NCBI RefSeq assembly: GCF_016801025.1
Contig: NZ_CP068983.1
Coordinates: 434,001 to 498,000 of the forward strand
Direction: 5' to 3'
DNA: 64,000 nucleotides
DNA from: Paradevosia shaoguanensis
Lineage (GTDB): Bacteria > Pseudomonadota > Alphaproteobacteria > Rhizobiales > Devosiaceae
Made by a program: the position numbers and the translations under genes. This document shows, one piece after another, positions 51,816-61,888 of the stretch (position 1 is its first letter; the number at the start of each line of letters is the position of its first letter). The notes under the pieces were generated by a model. The model made no database searches. It worked only from the letters and a program-made list of their open reading frames with translations, and was not told the DNA's origin.

Positions 51816-52744
51816 CAGAAACCTCCGAACTGGGCGAGATAGTGGTCGCCCAGAAGCGCCAGGAAGATGACGAGGAGATAGTAGAGCGAGTAGGTGAAAA
51901 GCTTCCTGCCCGCCTTCTTCATTTCGACACCAGTCCGGCGATAGAGCTGCCAGGCGAGTACGACGAACCACGCACCGGTCGCCGCGGCGACGGCAGTGTA
52001 GGGAAGATGCGAGAACCCGATGAACGAGGGAATGAGGGTCGAGGCGACCAGCAGGACCGAATAGACCAGGATCTGCAGCTTGGTGGATTGCTCGCCGGCC
52101 ACGTTGGGCATCATGGGGATGCCGGCTTCCTGGTAGTCACCCTGCTTGTAGAGCGCCAGCGCCCAGAAATGGGGCGGGGTCCACATGAAGATGATGAGGA
52201 AGAGCGCAACGCTTTCGAGCGAAATGGTGCCGGTAGCCGCGGCCCAGGCAACCATGGGAGGGAATGCGCCTGCCGCGCCACCGATGACGATGTTCTGCGG
52301 AGTCGAGCGCTTGAGCCACATCGAATAGATGACGGCGTAGAAGAAAATCGTGAAGGCCAGGAGACCGGCCGCCAGCCAGTTGGTGGCGAGGCCCAGGGTC
52401 ATGACCGAGAAGGCCGAGGCGATCAGGCCAATGGCCAGGGCGTCATTGCGGTCGACGCGACCGGACGGAATAGGACGGTTGCGCGTGCGGCTCATGACGG
52501 CATCGATATCGCTATCGTACCACATGTTGAGCGCACCCGAGCCGCCGGCGCCGATCGAGATGCAGAGCAGCGCGATGGCGGCGAGGACGGGATTGAGCGT
52601 GGACGGCGACAGCAGCAGGCCGACGACGGCCGTCACGATCACCAGCGACATGACGCGCGGCTTGAGCAGCGCAAAGTAGTCCCCTACCCGCGCACTGCCG
52701 ACGAACGTCGCCGGCACACTCTTGCTGTCATCGATGTAAGCCAC
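51815..52744 (-). CDS. ctaB: Protohaem IX farnesyltransferase (haem O synthase)
   Basis: UbiA-superfamily prenyltransferase of 309 residues that farnesylates haem b to haem o for the oxidase. The prenyl-diphosphate motif is in [22 protein letters not shown] near residue 74, and helices cover the rest. The start is GTG at 52744, with AGAAGGG upstream. Located between ctaD and coxF as usual. Confidence 0.96.
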   Translation of the reverse strand: MAYIDDSKSVPATFVGSARVGDYFALLKPRVMSLVIVTAVVGLLLSPSTLNPVLAAIALLCISIGAGGSGALNMWYDSDIDAVMSRTRNRPIPSGRVDRNDALAIGLIASAFSVMTLGLATNWLAAGLLAFTIFFYAVIYSMWLKRSTPQNIVIGGAAGAFPPMVAWAAATGTISLESVALFLIIFMWTPPHFWALALYKQGDYQEAGIPMMPNVAGEQSTKLQILVYSVLLVASTLIPSFIGFSHLPYTAVAAATGAWFVVLAWQLYRRTGVEMKKAGRKLFTYSLYYLLVIFLALLGDHYLAQFGGF

Positions 52745-52813
52745 TCGCTTCTACCCTTCTGAGGTGGACGCCCCGACCCGGGACGCCCTCGTTTGTTTCT
52801 GCCCTCGAGACGC

Positions 52814-54517
52814 TTAGTGCGTCTTGGTGGAGTCGATACGCGGAAGCGTCTCGAACTGGTGGTACGGCGGGGGCGACGAGAGAGTCCATTCCAGGGTCGT
52901 CGCGCCTTCGCCCCACGGATTGTCCGGAGCCTTGCGCTTCTTACGGGCTGCTTCCCAGAGCAGGTAGAGGAAGAGCACGAGGCCGACGAAGGTCACGTAG
53001 TAACCGATCGAGGACACGCGGTTCCACAGGGCGTAGGCATCCGGATAGTCGATGTAACGACGCGGCATGCCGGCGAGGCCGAGGAAGTGCTGCGGGAAGA
53101 AGATCAGGTTCACACCGACGAACGTGATCCAGAAGTGCGCGTTGGCGAGCTTCTCGTTGTACATGTAGCCGAACATCTTCGGGTACCAGTAGTACCAGCC
53201 GGCGAACAGCGAGAACACGGCGCCCAGCGAGAGCACGTAGTGGAAGTGGGCAACCACGTAGTAGGTGTCGTGCAGGGCACGGTCCGCACCGGCATTGGCC
53301 AGCACCACACCCGTCACACCACCAACGGTGAACAGGAAGATGAAGCCGATGGCCCAGAGCATGGGCGTACGGAAGGTGATCGAGCCGCCCCACATGGTGG
53401 CGATCCACGAGAAGATCTTCACACCCGTCGGCACGGCGATGACCATGGTGGCGGCAACGAAGTAGCGCTGCACGTCAAGCGACAGGCCGGTCGTATACAT
53501 GTGGTGAGCCCACACGATGAAGCCGACGAAGCCGATGGCGACCATGGCGTAGACCATCGCGAGGTAGCCGAAGATCGGCTTGCGCGAGAAGGTCGACACG
53601 ATGTGCGAGACGATGCCGAAGCCCGGCAGGATCATGATGTACACTTCGGGGTGACCGAAGAACCAGAACAGGTGCTGGAACAGGACCGGGTCGCCGCCGC
53701 TTTCCGACTGGAAGAACGAGGTGCCGAAGTTGCGATCGGTGAGCATCATGGTGATGCCGCCTGCGAGAACCGGCAGAGCCAGCAGCAGCAGGAAGGCGGT
53801 AACCAGGATCGACCAGGCGAAGAGCGGCATCTTGTGCAGCGTCATGCCCGGAGCGCGCATGTTGAAGATCGTGGTGATCAGGTTGATGGCGCCCAGGATC
53901 GACGAGATACCGGCGACGTGGAGCGACAGGATCACGAAGTCAACCGACGGACCCGGGTGACCCGAGGTCGAGAGCGGCGGATAGACCGTCCAACCGGTGC
54001 CGGCGCCGAACATGCCTGCGGGACCCTCGAAGAAGAGCGAGAGGATAAGCAGGAGGAAGGCGAAGGGCAGCAGCCAGAACGCGATGTTGTTGACGCGCGG
54101 GAACGCCGTATCGGGCGCACCGATCATCAGCGGGGCGAAGTAGTTGCCGAAGCCGCCGAAGGTCGCCGGCATCACCATGAAGAACACCATGATGAGGGCG
54201 TGAGCGGTGGTGAACACATTGAACATGTGCTTGCCGGCGTCGATGGCGCTGTCGCCATCGAGGCCATAAACCATGGCAGCCAGACCGTGGAAGATCTGAA
54301 TGCCCGGCTCCTGCAGTTCCATACGCATGGCGCCGGACAGCAAGCCGCCTACCACACCGGCGAAGATGGAGAACACCAGGTACATAATCCCGATGTCCTT
54401 ATGATTGGTCGAGTACACCCAGCGGCGCCAGCCGGTCGGGATATGGTGGCCATGAGCCCCATGATCCGTACCGTGTGTAGCGGCCTGCTCGAGAGCGTGT
54501 TGCGTAGTGTCAGCCAT
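52814..54517 (-). CDS. ctaD: Cytochrome c oxidase subunit I (aa3 type)
   Basis: Catalytic subunit of 567 residues, twelve helices. Haem and CuB ligands are visible: HALIMVFFM (haem a), [18 protein letters not shown] (CuB His and the cross-linked Tyr), WAHHMYTTG (CuB) and [16 protein letters not shown] (haem a/a3). Proton-channel sequence includes NNIAFWLLP. The N-terminus has a His-rich stretch ([20 protein letters not shown]). It follows ctaC by 33 bases. Confidence 0.97.
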   Translation of the reverse strand: MADTTQHALEQAATHGTDHGAHGHHIPTGWRRWVYSTNHKDIGIMYLVFSIFAGVVGGLLSGAMRMELQEPGIQIFHGLAAMVYGLDGDSAIDAGKHMFNVFTTAHALIMVFFMVMPATFGGFGNYFAPLMIGAPDTAFPRVNNIAFWLLPFAFLLLILSLFFEGPAGMFGAGTGWTVYPPLSTSGHPGPSVDFVILSLHVAGISSILGAINLITTIFNMRAPGMTLHKMPLFAWSILVTAFLLLLALPVLAGGITMMLTDRNFGTSFFQSESGGDPVLFQHLFWFFGHPEVYIMILPGFGIVSHIVSTFSRKPIFGYLAMVYAMVAIGFVGFIVWAHHMYTTGLSLDVQRYFVAATMVIAVPTGVKIFSWIATMWGGSITFRTPMLWAIGFIFLFTVGGVTGVVLANAGADRALHDTYYVVAHFHYVLSLGAVFSLFAGWYYWYPKMFGYMYNEKLANAHFWITFVGVNLIFFPQHFLGLAGMPRRYIDYPDAYALWNRVSSIGYYVTFVGLVLFLYLLWEAARKKRKAPDNPWGEGATTLEWTLSSPPPYHQFETLPRIDSTKTH

Positions 54518-54550
54518 GGCGGCGTTCTCTCTCTTTACAGAATTCGCGGC

Positions 54551-55462
54551 TTATTGAGCCGCCACCAGAGTTGCGTTGGCCGTTTCCGGGTCGCCGCTCT
54601 CCTTGAGAGAAGCAATCCAGGTCGCATACTGCTCCGCGCTCACGACACGGATGGCGATCGGCATGAAGGCATGGTCCTTGCCGCACAGCTCGGAGCACTG
54701 GCCGTAATAGAGGCCTTCCTTGCGGGCGTTGAACCAGGTTTCGTTGAGGCGGCCGGGAACGGCGTCGATCTTGATGCCGAAGGACGGCATGGCGAAGGCG
54801 TGGATCACGCCCGACGGGCTCGCGGTGACTTCGACACGAACGGTGGTGTTGACCGGAACGACAAGCTCGTTGTCCACGGCCAGGAGGCGCGGCTCGTTCG
54901 GCTTGAGGCTCTGACGGTCTTCCTCGTTGAGCATGTACGAATCGTAGGACTGACCTTCGTCGACGTATTCGTACGTCCAGTACCACTGCTCGCCGGTCGC
55001 CTTGATCGTAAGAGCGGGAGCGGGAACTTCAACCTCGCCCCACGAGAAAATCGAGTTGCCCAGATACTTGCGCTGGCCATCGGGAATGGTCAGCTGATCG
55101 GTCAGCACGGCGAAGGACGGGATGGCGATGACGATCAGGACGACGATCGGAAGGACCGTCCAGACCACTTCCACAAGCGTGTTGTGGGTAAAAGTCGCCG
55201 GTTGCGGATTGGATTTCGCATTGAAGCGAACGATCACGACCACGAGCAGGACGAAGACCAGAACCACGATGGCGGTAATGACCCACATCAGCAGGTTGTT
55301 GTGGAAAGCTTCGATGGAATCCATGATCGGGGTTACCGATTCCTGGAAGCCGATTTGGCCCGGGACGGCCTTACCGGCCTCCGCGGCCAGCGCTACCCCC
55401 GGCAGTACTGCCAGCGGCGCAGCCAGCGCAGCCCCCAAACCACGGAAGAACTGTGCGGTCAC
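54551..55462 (-). CDS. ctaC: Cytochrome c oxidase subunit II
   Basis: Subunit II of 303 residues with the binuclear CuA site in YYGQCSELCGKDHAFMPI, the electron-entry Trp in KATGEQWYWTYEY and His in SPSGVIHAFAMPSFG. An N-terminal signal (MTAQFFRGLGAALAAPLAVL) and two helices precede the periplasmic domain. It starts with GTG at 55462, with AGGGGG well placed, and is the first gene of the oxidase operon. Confidence 0.97.
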   Translation of the reverse strand: MTAQFFRGLGAALAAPLAVLPGVALAAEAGKAVPGQIGFQESVTPIMDSIEAFHNNLLMWVITAIVVLVFVLLVVVIVRFNAKSNPQPATFTHNTLVEVVWTVLPIVVLIVIAIPSFAVLTDQLTIPDGQRKYLGNSIFSWGEVEVPAPALTIKATGEQWYWTYEYVDEGQSYDSYMLNEEDRQSLKPNEPRLLAVDNELVVPVNTTVRVEVTASPSGVIHAFAMPSFGIKIDAVPGRLNETWFNARKEGLYYGQCSELCGKDHAFMPIAIRVVSAEQYATWIASLKESGDPETANATLVAAQ

Positions 55463-55780
55463 CTATAACCCCCTATACTTCACAATTGCGTGCGACGGGG
55501 TTGAGGCGAAAAGTGCGGCATAGGACAAGCCGCCCCGACTCAACCTCGGAGCGTTTCTTCACTGGCCGTGACCTAAATCACATCCACATGGCCGAGTCCA
55601 TGACGCTGATATGCCCAAGGATGCGTCAAAATGCATCGCAGATGGGCAATGTCATAAGCTCGCCGCAGTTTTAGGGGTGTCCTCGCCGGCGCCAAGGCCA
55701 GCGTTGACAAGGGCTTGAGGCCCCCGCAAGAAAACAATGTGCCGTGGGAACGGCCCGATTCGACTGGAGAATGTGAACAA
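55463..55780. other. Divergent intergenic region between ctaC and the IalB gene
   Basis: About 320 bases between divergent genes. It holds a CRP-like palindrome (55567-55582) and a TTGACA (55704-55709) facing the IalB gene with no good -10 partner. I see no further gene or RNA. Confidence 0.4.
55567..55582. promoter_or_regulatory. CRP/FNR-like binding site upstream of ctaC
   Basis: CGTGACCTAAATCACA reads TGTGA-N6-TCACG on the other strand, one base from the symmetrical CRP consensus. It is about 105 bases upstream of ctaC. Confidence 0.4.
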
Positions 55781-56290
55781 GTGAAGCGCCAATTCATGCG
55801 CGGCCTCGCCGCCGTCGCCCTCGCCGCTACCGTGTGCGTTCCGGTCCTTCCCGCCCAGGCCCAAGGCCTGGTCAAGGCGCAATACGGTGACTGGCAGATG
55901 AGTTGCGACACCCCGCCGGGTGCCACGACCGAGCAATGCGCCATCATCCAGAACGTCACCGCCGAGGACCAGCCCAATGTCGGCCTCTCGGTGATCGTGC
56001 TCAAGACAGCGGACAAGCAGGCCCAGCTCCTGCGCGTCCTCGCCCCGCTCGGCGTGCTGCTGCCCAACGGCCTCGGCCTCAATGTCGATGGCAAGGACAT
56101 GGGCCGCGTGGCCTTCGTGCGCTGCCTGCCTAATGGCTGCGTGGCGGAAGTCGCGATGGATGCGGCCCTGATCGATACGCTCTCGAAGGGCACCAGCGCC
56201 ATTTTCGTGGTTTTCAAGACGCCCGAGGAAGGTATCGGCATCCCGGTATCGCTCAAGGGCTTCGCGGACGGGTTCGCCAAGCTGCCCTGA
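55781..56290 (+). CDS. Invasion-associated locus B (IalB) family protein
   Basis: Exported protein of 169 residues. The signal is MKRQFMRGLAAVALAATVCV (GTG start), cleavage near AQAQGL. Four cysteines occur in the mature part (MSCDTPP, EQCAIIQ, VRCLPNG, NGCVAEV), the usual IalB pattern. In free-living bacteria it is a periplasmic protein of unknown role. The GTG at 55781 is chosen because GGAG and the signal fit; an ATG at 55796 is possible. It is followed after 20 bases by a PilZ gene. Confidence 0.88.
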   Translation: MKRQFMRGLAAVALAATVCVPVLPAQAQGLVKAQYGDWQMSCDTPPGATTEQCAIIQNVTAEDQPNVGLSVIVLKTADKQAQLLRVLAPLGVLLPNGLGLNVDGKDMGRVAFVRCLPNGCVAEVAMDAALIDTLSKGTSAIFVVFKTPEEGIGIPVSLKGFADGFAKLP

Positions 56291-56310
56291 TCGTCCGCGC
56301 GGGAGGACGG

Positions 56311-56556
56311 ATGGAAGAACGCCGCCAGACCCAACGCCATCGCACCCTCAAGGGCGCCTCGATCGTGTTCAACGGGGGGCGTTCGGCCATCGACTGTACC
56401 GTGCGCAATCTCTCGGATGCGGGCGCGAACCTGCGGGTGACCAGTATCCTGGGCATTCCCGACAACTTCACGCTGCAGATGAGCGACAAGACCACCCGGG
56501 CGTGCCGGGTGGTGTGGCGGAAGGCTGCGGAATTGGGCGTGGTGTTCGAGGGGTGA
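56311..56556 (+). CDS. PilZ-domain protein
   Basis: Single-domain cytosolic c-di-GMP receptor of 81 residues. The binding motifs are the Arg-rich RRQTQRHRTLKGAS near the N-terminus and NLSDAGANLRV (D/NxSxxG). It may answer to the EAL protein encoded at 42683, though the two are not linked. Confidence 0.9.
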   Translation: MEERRQTQRHRTLKGASIVFNGGRSAIDCTVRNLSDAGANLRVTSILGIPDNFTLQMSDKTTRACRVVWRKAAELGVVFEG

Positions 56557-56599
56557 GAGCCCTCGATCTCAAATTCCGAGTTTGCGGATAGTTTCTCCG

Positions 56600-56625
56600 G
56601 GCCCCGGCTTTTCGCCGGGGGAGGA
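56600..56625. repeat. Partial copy of intergenic repeat family A (right half)
   Basis: GGGCCCCGGCTTTTCGCCGG then GGGAGG matches the right half of the copy at 42157-42241. It lies between PilZ and gshA. Confidence 0.5.
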
Positions 56626-56672
56626 GAGATTTGCGCCGGCGGGGCGACTTCGGCAGCCAGCCCCTGCCCTGA

Positions 56673-58058
56673 TTACATCTCCGCGGCGTCGAAGATCGGG
56701 CGGACGTCGCCGTTCCATTCGGTGCGGTAGAGGTCGAGCCAGCGTTCGGCGGGAGTCTTGCCGAGGCGCAGGGTTTCTTCGAGCGGTGCGAGATAGATGG
56801 ATTCGTCCTTGCCCAGCGCGTTGACCTGCGCGCGGCGGGCGAGGCCGGCGCTGGCGATGCCGACGACTTCGCGGGCGAGATCGCCGACCGTGCCGAAGCG
56901 CAGGTCGTTGCCGGGGACCGGAGTCTGGAGGCCGAGACGCGGAACTTCGTTGCGCATTGCCTGGCGGTCGAACTCGGTCCAGTCCTTGACCAGCTCCCAG
57001 GCTTCCTCGAGCGCGATGTCGTCGTAGAGGAGGCCGACCCAGAAGGCAGGGAGCGCGGTGACTGCGGCTTCATCACCCATGTCGGCGCCGCGCATTTCGA
57101 GGAACTGCTTGAGGCGCACTTCGGGGAAGAGCGTGGAGAGGTGGTCTTCCCAATCCTTGACGGTTGGCTTTTCGCCCGGGAGTTGCGGCAGGCGGCCTTC
57201 GAGGAAGGCGCGGAAGCTCTCGCCGGCGACGTTCACGTACTGGCCATTGCGGATGACGAAGTACATCGGCACGTCGAGCGCGTAGTCGACATAGCGCTCG
57301 AAACTCATGCCCGCTTCGAAGGCGAAGGGCAGCATGCCGGTGCGCGCGGCGTCGGTATTGAGCCAGATATGGGAGCGGAAGGAGAGGAAGCCGCTATCCT
57401 TGCCATCGATGAACGGAGAATTGGCGAAGAGCGCGGTGGCGACCGGCTGGAGCGCGACGCTGACGCGCAGCTTGCGCACCATGTCGGCTTCCGAGGAGAA
57501 ATCGAGATTGGCCTGGATGGTGGCGGAGCGGAACATCATGGAGGTTCCGAGGGTGCCGACCTTTTCCATGTAGGGCTTCATGATGCCGTAGCGCGACTTC
57601 GGCATGGCCGGGATTTCGGCAACGGACCAGAGCGGAGTGACGCCCAGCCCGAGGAAATGGATGCCGAGCCTGGAGCCGATCTTGCGGCTGACGGCCATGT
57701 GCTCGGCGGTTTCGAGGGCGGTGTCATGGAGCGAGACCATGGGGGCGCCCGAAAGCTCGAACTGGCCACCGGGCTCAAGCGAAATGCCGCCCGAGGGACC
57801 GAGATTGCGCAGGCCGATCGGGTTCTCGCCATCGAAGAACGGATGCCAGCCGGTCTCGGCTTCGACGCCATCGAGGAGCGCATGGACGCCATCGGCGCCG
57901 TCATAGGTGACAGGGCGAAGCGGATTGCGGTGGAAGACGTGCTTTTCGTGCTCGGTGCCGACGCGCCACTGGTCCTTGGGCTTACATCCCCTCTCGAGTG
58001 CCTCGATCAGATCAGCACGCGATTCAATGAGAGGCGAGGGAGAAGATGCGCCGGCCAT
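56673..58058 (-). CDS. gshA: Glutamate-cysteine ligase (alphaproteobacterial/plant type)
   Basis: Cytosolic enzyme of 461 residues that makes gamma-glutamylcysteine, the first step of glutathione synthesis. Family motifs include GTEHEKHVFHRNPLRPVTYDG near the N-terminus, SLEPGGQFELSGAPMVSLHDTA, MKPYMEKVGTLGTSMMFRSATIQANLDF and DDIALEEAW. Its product would feed the glutathione persulfide pathway of the sulfur island. It lies downstream of rsmE on the same strand, 60 bases away, as in related bacteria. Confidence 0.95.
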   Translation of the reverse strand: MAGASSPSPLIESRADLIEALERGCKPKDQWRVGTEHEKHVFHRNPLRPVTYDGADGVHALLDGVEAETGWHPFFDGENPIGLRNLGPSGGISLEPGGQFELSGAPMVSLHDTALETAEHMAVSRKIGSRLGIHFLGLGVTPLWSVAEIPAMPKSRYGIMKPYMEKVGTLGTSMMFRSATIQANLDFSSEADMVRKLRVSVALQPVATALFANSPFIDGKDSGFLSFRSHIWLNTDAARTGMLPFAFEAGMSFERYVDYALDVPMYFVIRNGQYVNVAGESFRAFLEGRLPQLPGEKPTVKDWEDHLSTLFPEVRLKQFLEMRGADMGDEAAVTALPAFWVGLLYDDIALEEAWELVKDWTEFDRQAMRNEVPRLGLQTPVPGNDLRFGTVGDLAREVVGIASAGLARRAQVNALGKDESIYLAPLEETLRLGKTPAERWLDLYRTEWNGDVRPIFDAAEM

Positions 58059-58118
58059 GTAGTCCTCTGGGATTTGAGTGGGCGGAACATATCGGCTCGC
58101 CTGCCGAAAGCAATCCCT

Positions 58119-58859
58119 TTATCGCCAATCACCGATGGTTGCTTGAATAACTGCCAAAGCGGCGACGGCAGCAGTATCGGCGCGCAGAATACGCGGACCG
58201 AGACTGATGGGTACAGTAAAGGGCTGCGCAAGTAGCTTTTCGCGCTCTTCATCCGAGAAACCGCCTTCGGGGCCGACGAGGAGGCCGACGGGGCGTCTGG
58301 CGAGCCGGCGCAGGGCTTCGAGAGGGGAGGACGAGGCCTGACCTTCATCGGCGAAGACGAGGGCGCGCTCGGGATTCCAGCCGGCAATAAGCTTGTCGAG
58401 CGTGATGTCGGGAGCGACTTCGGGGACGGTGAGCACTTCGCATTGCTCGGCAGCCTCGATGACGTTGGCGAGCAGCTTGTCGGCGTTGAGGCGATGGACC
58501 TGGGTGAAGCGGGTGATGACCGGCTGGATGGTCCCCGCCCCCATCTCGGTGGCCTTCTGCACGACATAGTCGAGTCGGGCGGACTTGAGGGGGGCGAAGC
58601 CATACCAGAGGTCGGAGGGCGGCGTTTGCGGCGCAGTCTGCTCGACCAGTTCGAGGCTGACGGCCTTCTTGTTCGGATTGACGATGCGCGCGAGCCAGGC
58701 GCCGTCGCGGCCGTTGAAGAGGATGACTTCGTTGCCCGGCTGCATGCGCAGGACCGCGCCCAGATAGTTGGACTGATCGCGTTCGAGCGTGAGTTCCTGG
58801 CCCTGCGCCAGGGCGGGCGCGACGTGGAGGCGGGGCAGCGAGGCGTGAGTGCGGGGCAT
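58119..58859 (-). CDS. rsmE: 16S rRNA (uracil-1498 N3)-methyltransferase
   Basis: SPOUT methyltransferase of 246 residues. An N-terminal PUA-like domain (LTLERDQSNYLGAVLRMQPGNEVILFNGRDGAWLARI) is followed by the knotted domain with KATEMGAGTIQPVITRFTQVHRLN, LLVGPEGGFSDEE and SLGPRILRADTAAVAALA. Divergent from ubiA with a 57-base gap. Confidence 0.95.
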   Translation of the reverse strand: MPRTHASLPRLHVAPALAQGQELTLERDQSNYLGAVLRMQPGNEVILFNGRDGAWLARIVNPNKKAVSLELVEQTAPQTPPSDLWYGFAPLKSARLDYVVQKATEMGAGTIQPVITRFTQVHRLNADKLLANVIEAAEQCEVLTVPEVAPDITLDKLIAGWNPERALVFADEGQASSSPLEALRRLARRPVGLLVGPEGGFSDEEREKLLAQPFTVPISLGPRILRADTAAVAALAVIQATIGDWR

Positions 58860-58916
58860 TGACTTGATCCGCCTGGGGAATACGTTCCGCCCGGATTAGC
58901 CTATCGGAGTGTAAGG

Positions 58917-59837
58917 ATGCAAACCGGCAAAGTGGCCGACGCCCAACGCGGCAATTGGGTGGATGCTTTCGCGCCCGACTGGCTCAAGCCCTATGCGCGG
59001 CTGGCGCGCTGGGATCGGCCGATCGGCTTCTGGCTGCTGTTCTGGCCCTGCGCCTGGGCACTGGCACTTGCGGCGGTGGCGCGGCCCGAGGCCGGGTTCA
59101 ACCTCTGGTATCTGCTGCTGATGTTCGTGGGCGCCATCCTGATGCGCGGCGCCGGCTGCACGGGCAACGACATCGTCGATACCAAGATCGACATGATGGT
59201 GGCACGCACCCGCTCGCGGCCGATTCCGTCAGGCGCGGTGACGCGATTCCAGGCGGCTTTGTTCCTGGTGGCGCAGGCACTGATCTCGTTCGTCATTCTC
59301 GTGCAGTTCAACCCGCTGACCATCGTGCTCGGCATCGCCTCGCTGGTGCTGGTGGCGATCTACCCGTTCATGAAGCGGGTGACGTGGTGGCCGCAATTCT
59401 TCCTGGGGCTGGCCTTTTCCTATGGCGCGATCGTGGGTTGGACGGCGCAGATCGGCAGCTTCGGCTGGCCGCCGCTGCTGCTTTATGCCGGCACGATCCT
59501 GTGGGTGATCGGGTACGACACGATCTATGCACTGCAGGATATCGAGGACGATGCGCTGATCGGGGTGAAGTCGACGGCGCGGCTTTTCGGCAGCCGGACG
59601 CGGCCGATCGTGGCGCTGTTCTATGCCGGGGCCTATGTGCTCTGGCTGCTGGCGGCGTTTTCGGCAGGGGCCGGCTGGCTGTTCCTGGTGGGATCGCTGG
59701 TTCCGGCGGCTTTGCTGGCCTGGCAGGTTTGGACGCTGGACGCCAACGAGCCGCTCAACCCTTATATCCGCTTCCACTCGAACCGCTGGGTCGGGTTCGC
59801 GCTGACGCTGGCACTGTTGGTGGAGTGGGCCTGGTAG
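58917..59837 (+). CDS. ubiA: 4-hydroxybenzoate octaprenyltransferase
   Basis: Membrane prenyltransferase of 306 residues for ubiquinone synthesis. The first Asp-rich motif is in GNDIVDTKIDMMVARTRSRPIPSG and the second in GYDTIYALQDIEDDALIGVKST. Nine helices are visible. It is followed by a strong terminator. It belongs to the same superfamily as CtaB in this window, but differs clearly in both motifs. Confidence 0.95.
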   Translation: MQTGKVADAQRGNWVDAFAPDWLKPYARLARWDRPIGFWLLFWPCAWALALAAVARPEAGFNLWYLLLMFVGAILMRGAGCTGNDIVDTKIDMMVARTRSRPIPSGAVTRFQAALFLVAQALISFVILVQFNPLTIVLGIASLVLVAIYPFMKRVTWWPQFFLGLAFSYGAIVGWTAQIGSFGWPPLLLYAGTILWVIGYDTIYALQDIEDDALIGVKSTARLFGSRTRPIVALFYAGAYVLWLLAAFSAGAGWLFLVGSLVPAALLAWQVWTLDANEPLNPYIRFHSNRWVGFALTLALLVEWAW

Positions 59838-59866
59838 CAGGGCTTGCGCTACCCTGGAAATGGGAA

Positions 59867-59907
59867 GAGGCTGACCGCACCACGGGGTCAGCCTCTTAAC
59901 GTTTTGC
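59867..59907 (+). terminator. Terminator of ubiA
   Basis: GAGGCTGACC (59867-59876) and GGTCAGCCTC (59886-59895) form a perfect 10-base stem followed by TTAACGTTTTG. Confidence 0.8.
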
Positions 59908-60092
59908 TCTGGAGGAAGCTAACGTTGGGCCGGCGTGGGGAATCGGGGGCGTGATCGACGCCGGCAGATTAGAAACGCTACGCTTTGCCGGAAGTTGCAT
60001 GGCCCGAAAAGAATCTTTGCATCGGGCGAAGCGCGCATCCATCCGGCCTCTCGCGACTTGAGCGAGGATGCTTCGACGAAGGGATTTCAGAC

Positions 60093-61076
60093 ATGAAATA
60101 TGTGAATTTGGGCAGCCAGGGCCTCAAGGTTTCCATGGAGGGCCTGGGCTGCATGGGCATGAGCGCGTTCTATGGGCCGAGCGACGAGGCCGAGAACCTG
60201 GCGACGCTGGCGCGGGCGCTCGAGCTGGGCATCGATTTCTTCGATACCGCCGAGATCTATGGTCCCTTCAAGAACGAGCAATTGCTGGCCAAAGCCTTCA
60301 AGGGCAAGCGGGATCAGGTAAAGATCGCCACCAAAGTCGGCTCGGAAGTGACCGACGAGGGCGAGCGCAAGGCGGTCAACGGACGGCCGGACTATATCCG
60401 CAAGGCCATCGACCGGTCGCTCAAGCATCTTGGGACCGACCATGTGGACCTCTACTACCTCCACCGCATCGACCCCAATGTGCCGATCGAGGAATCGGTA
60501 GGCGCGCTCGCCGACCTCGTGGCGGCGGGCAAGGTCCGCTATATCGGCGTTTCGGAGGCTTCGGCGGCGACGATCCGCAAGGCGCACGCCACCCATCCGC
60601 TAACGGCGTTGCAGACCGAGTATTCGCTGTTCGAGCGCGGCGTCGAGGGTAACGAGGTGATGGATACGGTGCGCGAACTGGGCATCGGGTTCGTCGCCTA
60701 TTCGCCGCTCGGGCGCGGCCTGCTGACCGGGGCGATCAGCTCGACCGACACGCTGGCCGACACCGATTTCCGCCGGAGCGATCCGCGCTGGTCGGACCAG
60801 AACTTCGACAAGAACATGGCCCTGGTCGGGCGGATCCGCTCGCTGGCCGAGCGCAAGGGCGTGCGGCCGTCGCAGCTCGCGCTGGCCTGGGTGTTCGCGC
60901 AGGGAGCGCTGGCCATTCCGGGCACGCGGCGGATCAAGTATCTCGAGGAGAATGCGGCGGCGGTCGATATCGCGCTCGACGAGAACGAGCTGGCAGAGCT
61001 CAACGATGCGGCGCCGGCAGGCGCGGCGGCGGGCGATCGCTATACGCCCGCCGGGATGCAGTCGCTCAATCGCTGA
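60093..61076 (+). CDS. Aldo/keto reductase
   Basis: Cytosolic NADPH-dependent oxidoreductase of 327 residues with a TIM barrel. Catalytic Asp and Tyr are in DFFDTAEIYGPFKNEQL, Lys in KIATKVG and His in YYLHRIDPNVPIE. YSLFERGVEGNEVMDTVRELGIGFVAYSPLGRGLLTG is typical of the YakC/AKR13 group. The ATG at 60093 has GAAGGGA upstream. Substrate unknown. Confidence 0.93.
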   Translation: MKYVNLGSQGLKVSMEGLGCMGMSAFYGPSDEAENLATLARALELGIDFFDTAEIYGPFKNEQLLAKAFKGKRDQVKIATKVGSEVTDEGERKAVNGRPDYIRKAIDRSLKHLGTDHVDLYYLHRIDPNVPIEESVGALADLVAAGKVRYIGVSEASAATIRKAHATHPLTALQTEYSLFERGVEGNEVMDTVRELGIGFVAYSPLGRGLLTGAISSTDTLADTDFRRSDPRWSDQNFDKNMALVGRIRSLAERKGVRPSQLALAWVFAQGALAIPGTRRIKYLEENAAAVDIALDENELAELNDAAPAGAAAGDRYTPAGMQSLNR

Positions 61077-61091
61077 CGCAGAAAAGCCGGA

Positions 61092-61115
61092 GGCCGGTCG
61101 CACCACTGACCGGCC
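61092..61115 (-). terminator. Hairpin between convergent genes
   Basis: GGCCGGTC and GACCGGCC form a perfect 8-base stem between the aldo/keto reductase gene and the DUF gene. The minus side is followed by TCCGGCTTTTC, a weak T run, so it more likely serves the minus gene. Confidence 0.45.
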
Positions 61116-61145
61116 CCAGCTAGCGATTGGAGGTCGCGAAACTTT

Positions 61146-61670
61146 CTATTTAGCTTCCGGCTCGCCGGGCTTGCGGCGATTGAGAAAGCGCGGACGGCGG
61201 CCGGATTCGGCGGCCAGCCTGCGGCGGTCGGAGGCATTGCCCAGCATGACGCCGTCGACCTGCTGCGAATAGGGAAGGAGCGAGCCGTCGCCGGCCTTGA
61301 TGAAGAGCGGCAAGCGGAGCTTGCGGCCCCAGTTCTGCCACTCGGCGACGACGTTGTAATTGCCCTCTTCCTCGAACACCTGATAGTTGAGCTCGGGGTC
61401 GCCATGCACCAGCTCGATAGCGCTGGTGAGCACGCCTTCATCCGAGATGCGGGTGGATACGGCCACGCCGACATATTCGGAAACCGGCACCTTGATCTTG
61501 ATGGTCACGCCGCTCTTTTCGAGCGTACGGCGTACGGTCACGGTGTTGACGGGGTCCTTCGGACCATTGTCGTTAGCTGCACCGAACGGGGTAGACGCCT
61601 GGCGATCGCTCGCCTGTCTGCCGCGGAACATAACGACGGAGGAACCGTCATTTCCCATGCCACGAACCAT
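61146..61670 (-). CDS. Conserved protein of unknown function (possibly DUF6101)
   Basis: Cytosolic protein of 174 residues. A basic N-terminus (FRGRQASDRQASTPFGAANDNGPK) precedes a beta-rich domain (VTIKIKVPVSEYVGVAVSTRI, ELVHGDPELNYQVF, VVAEWQNWGRKLRLPLFIKAGDGSLLPY) and a basic tail. I tentatively relate it to DUF6101, seen in Hyphomicrobiales. AGGAAGG stands before the ATG at 61670. Function unknown. Confidence 0.75.
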   Translation of the reverse strand: MVRGMGNDGSSVVMFRGRQASDRQASTPFGAANDNGPKDPVNTVTVRRTLEKSGVTIKIKVPVSEYVGVAVSTRISDEGVLTSAIELVHGDPELNYQVFEEEGNYNVVAEWQNWGRKLRLPLFIKAGDGSLLPYSQQVDGVMLGNASDRRRLAAESGRRPRFLNRRKPGEPEAK

Positions 61671-61888
61671 CTTTGAAACCTTCCTGTGAACTTTCGAGAG
61701 CTTGTTTTTTGGTGCTCTCTTTTATGCCCCCAATCTAGCGCGGCCCCTTTCCGGGCCACTTAAGAAACGCAGTTAAGTTTAGGTTGTTTTGAAGAGGGTT
61801 AGCGGGTTGTGACCGGGTGTAATGGCCGATTAACGCTGAGCTCGCGGGCCTTGGGAAACAACGCGTTGAGGCTATAGTTGGAGCGCCG

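Noticed and set aside
52793-55468. Open frame of 891 codons on the plus strand opposite ctaD and ctaC
   Set aside because: Shadow of two unmistakable oxidase genes; the composition (His, Asp, Glu, Arg, Val) is not protein-like.
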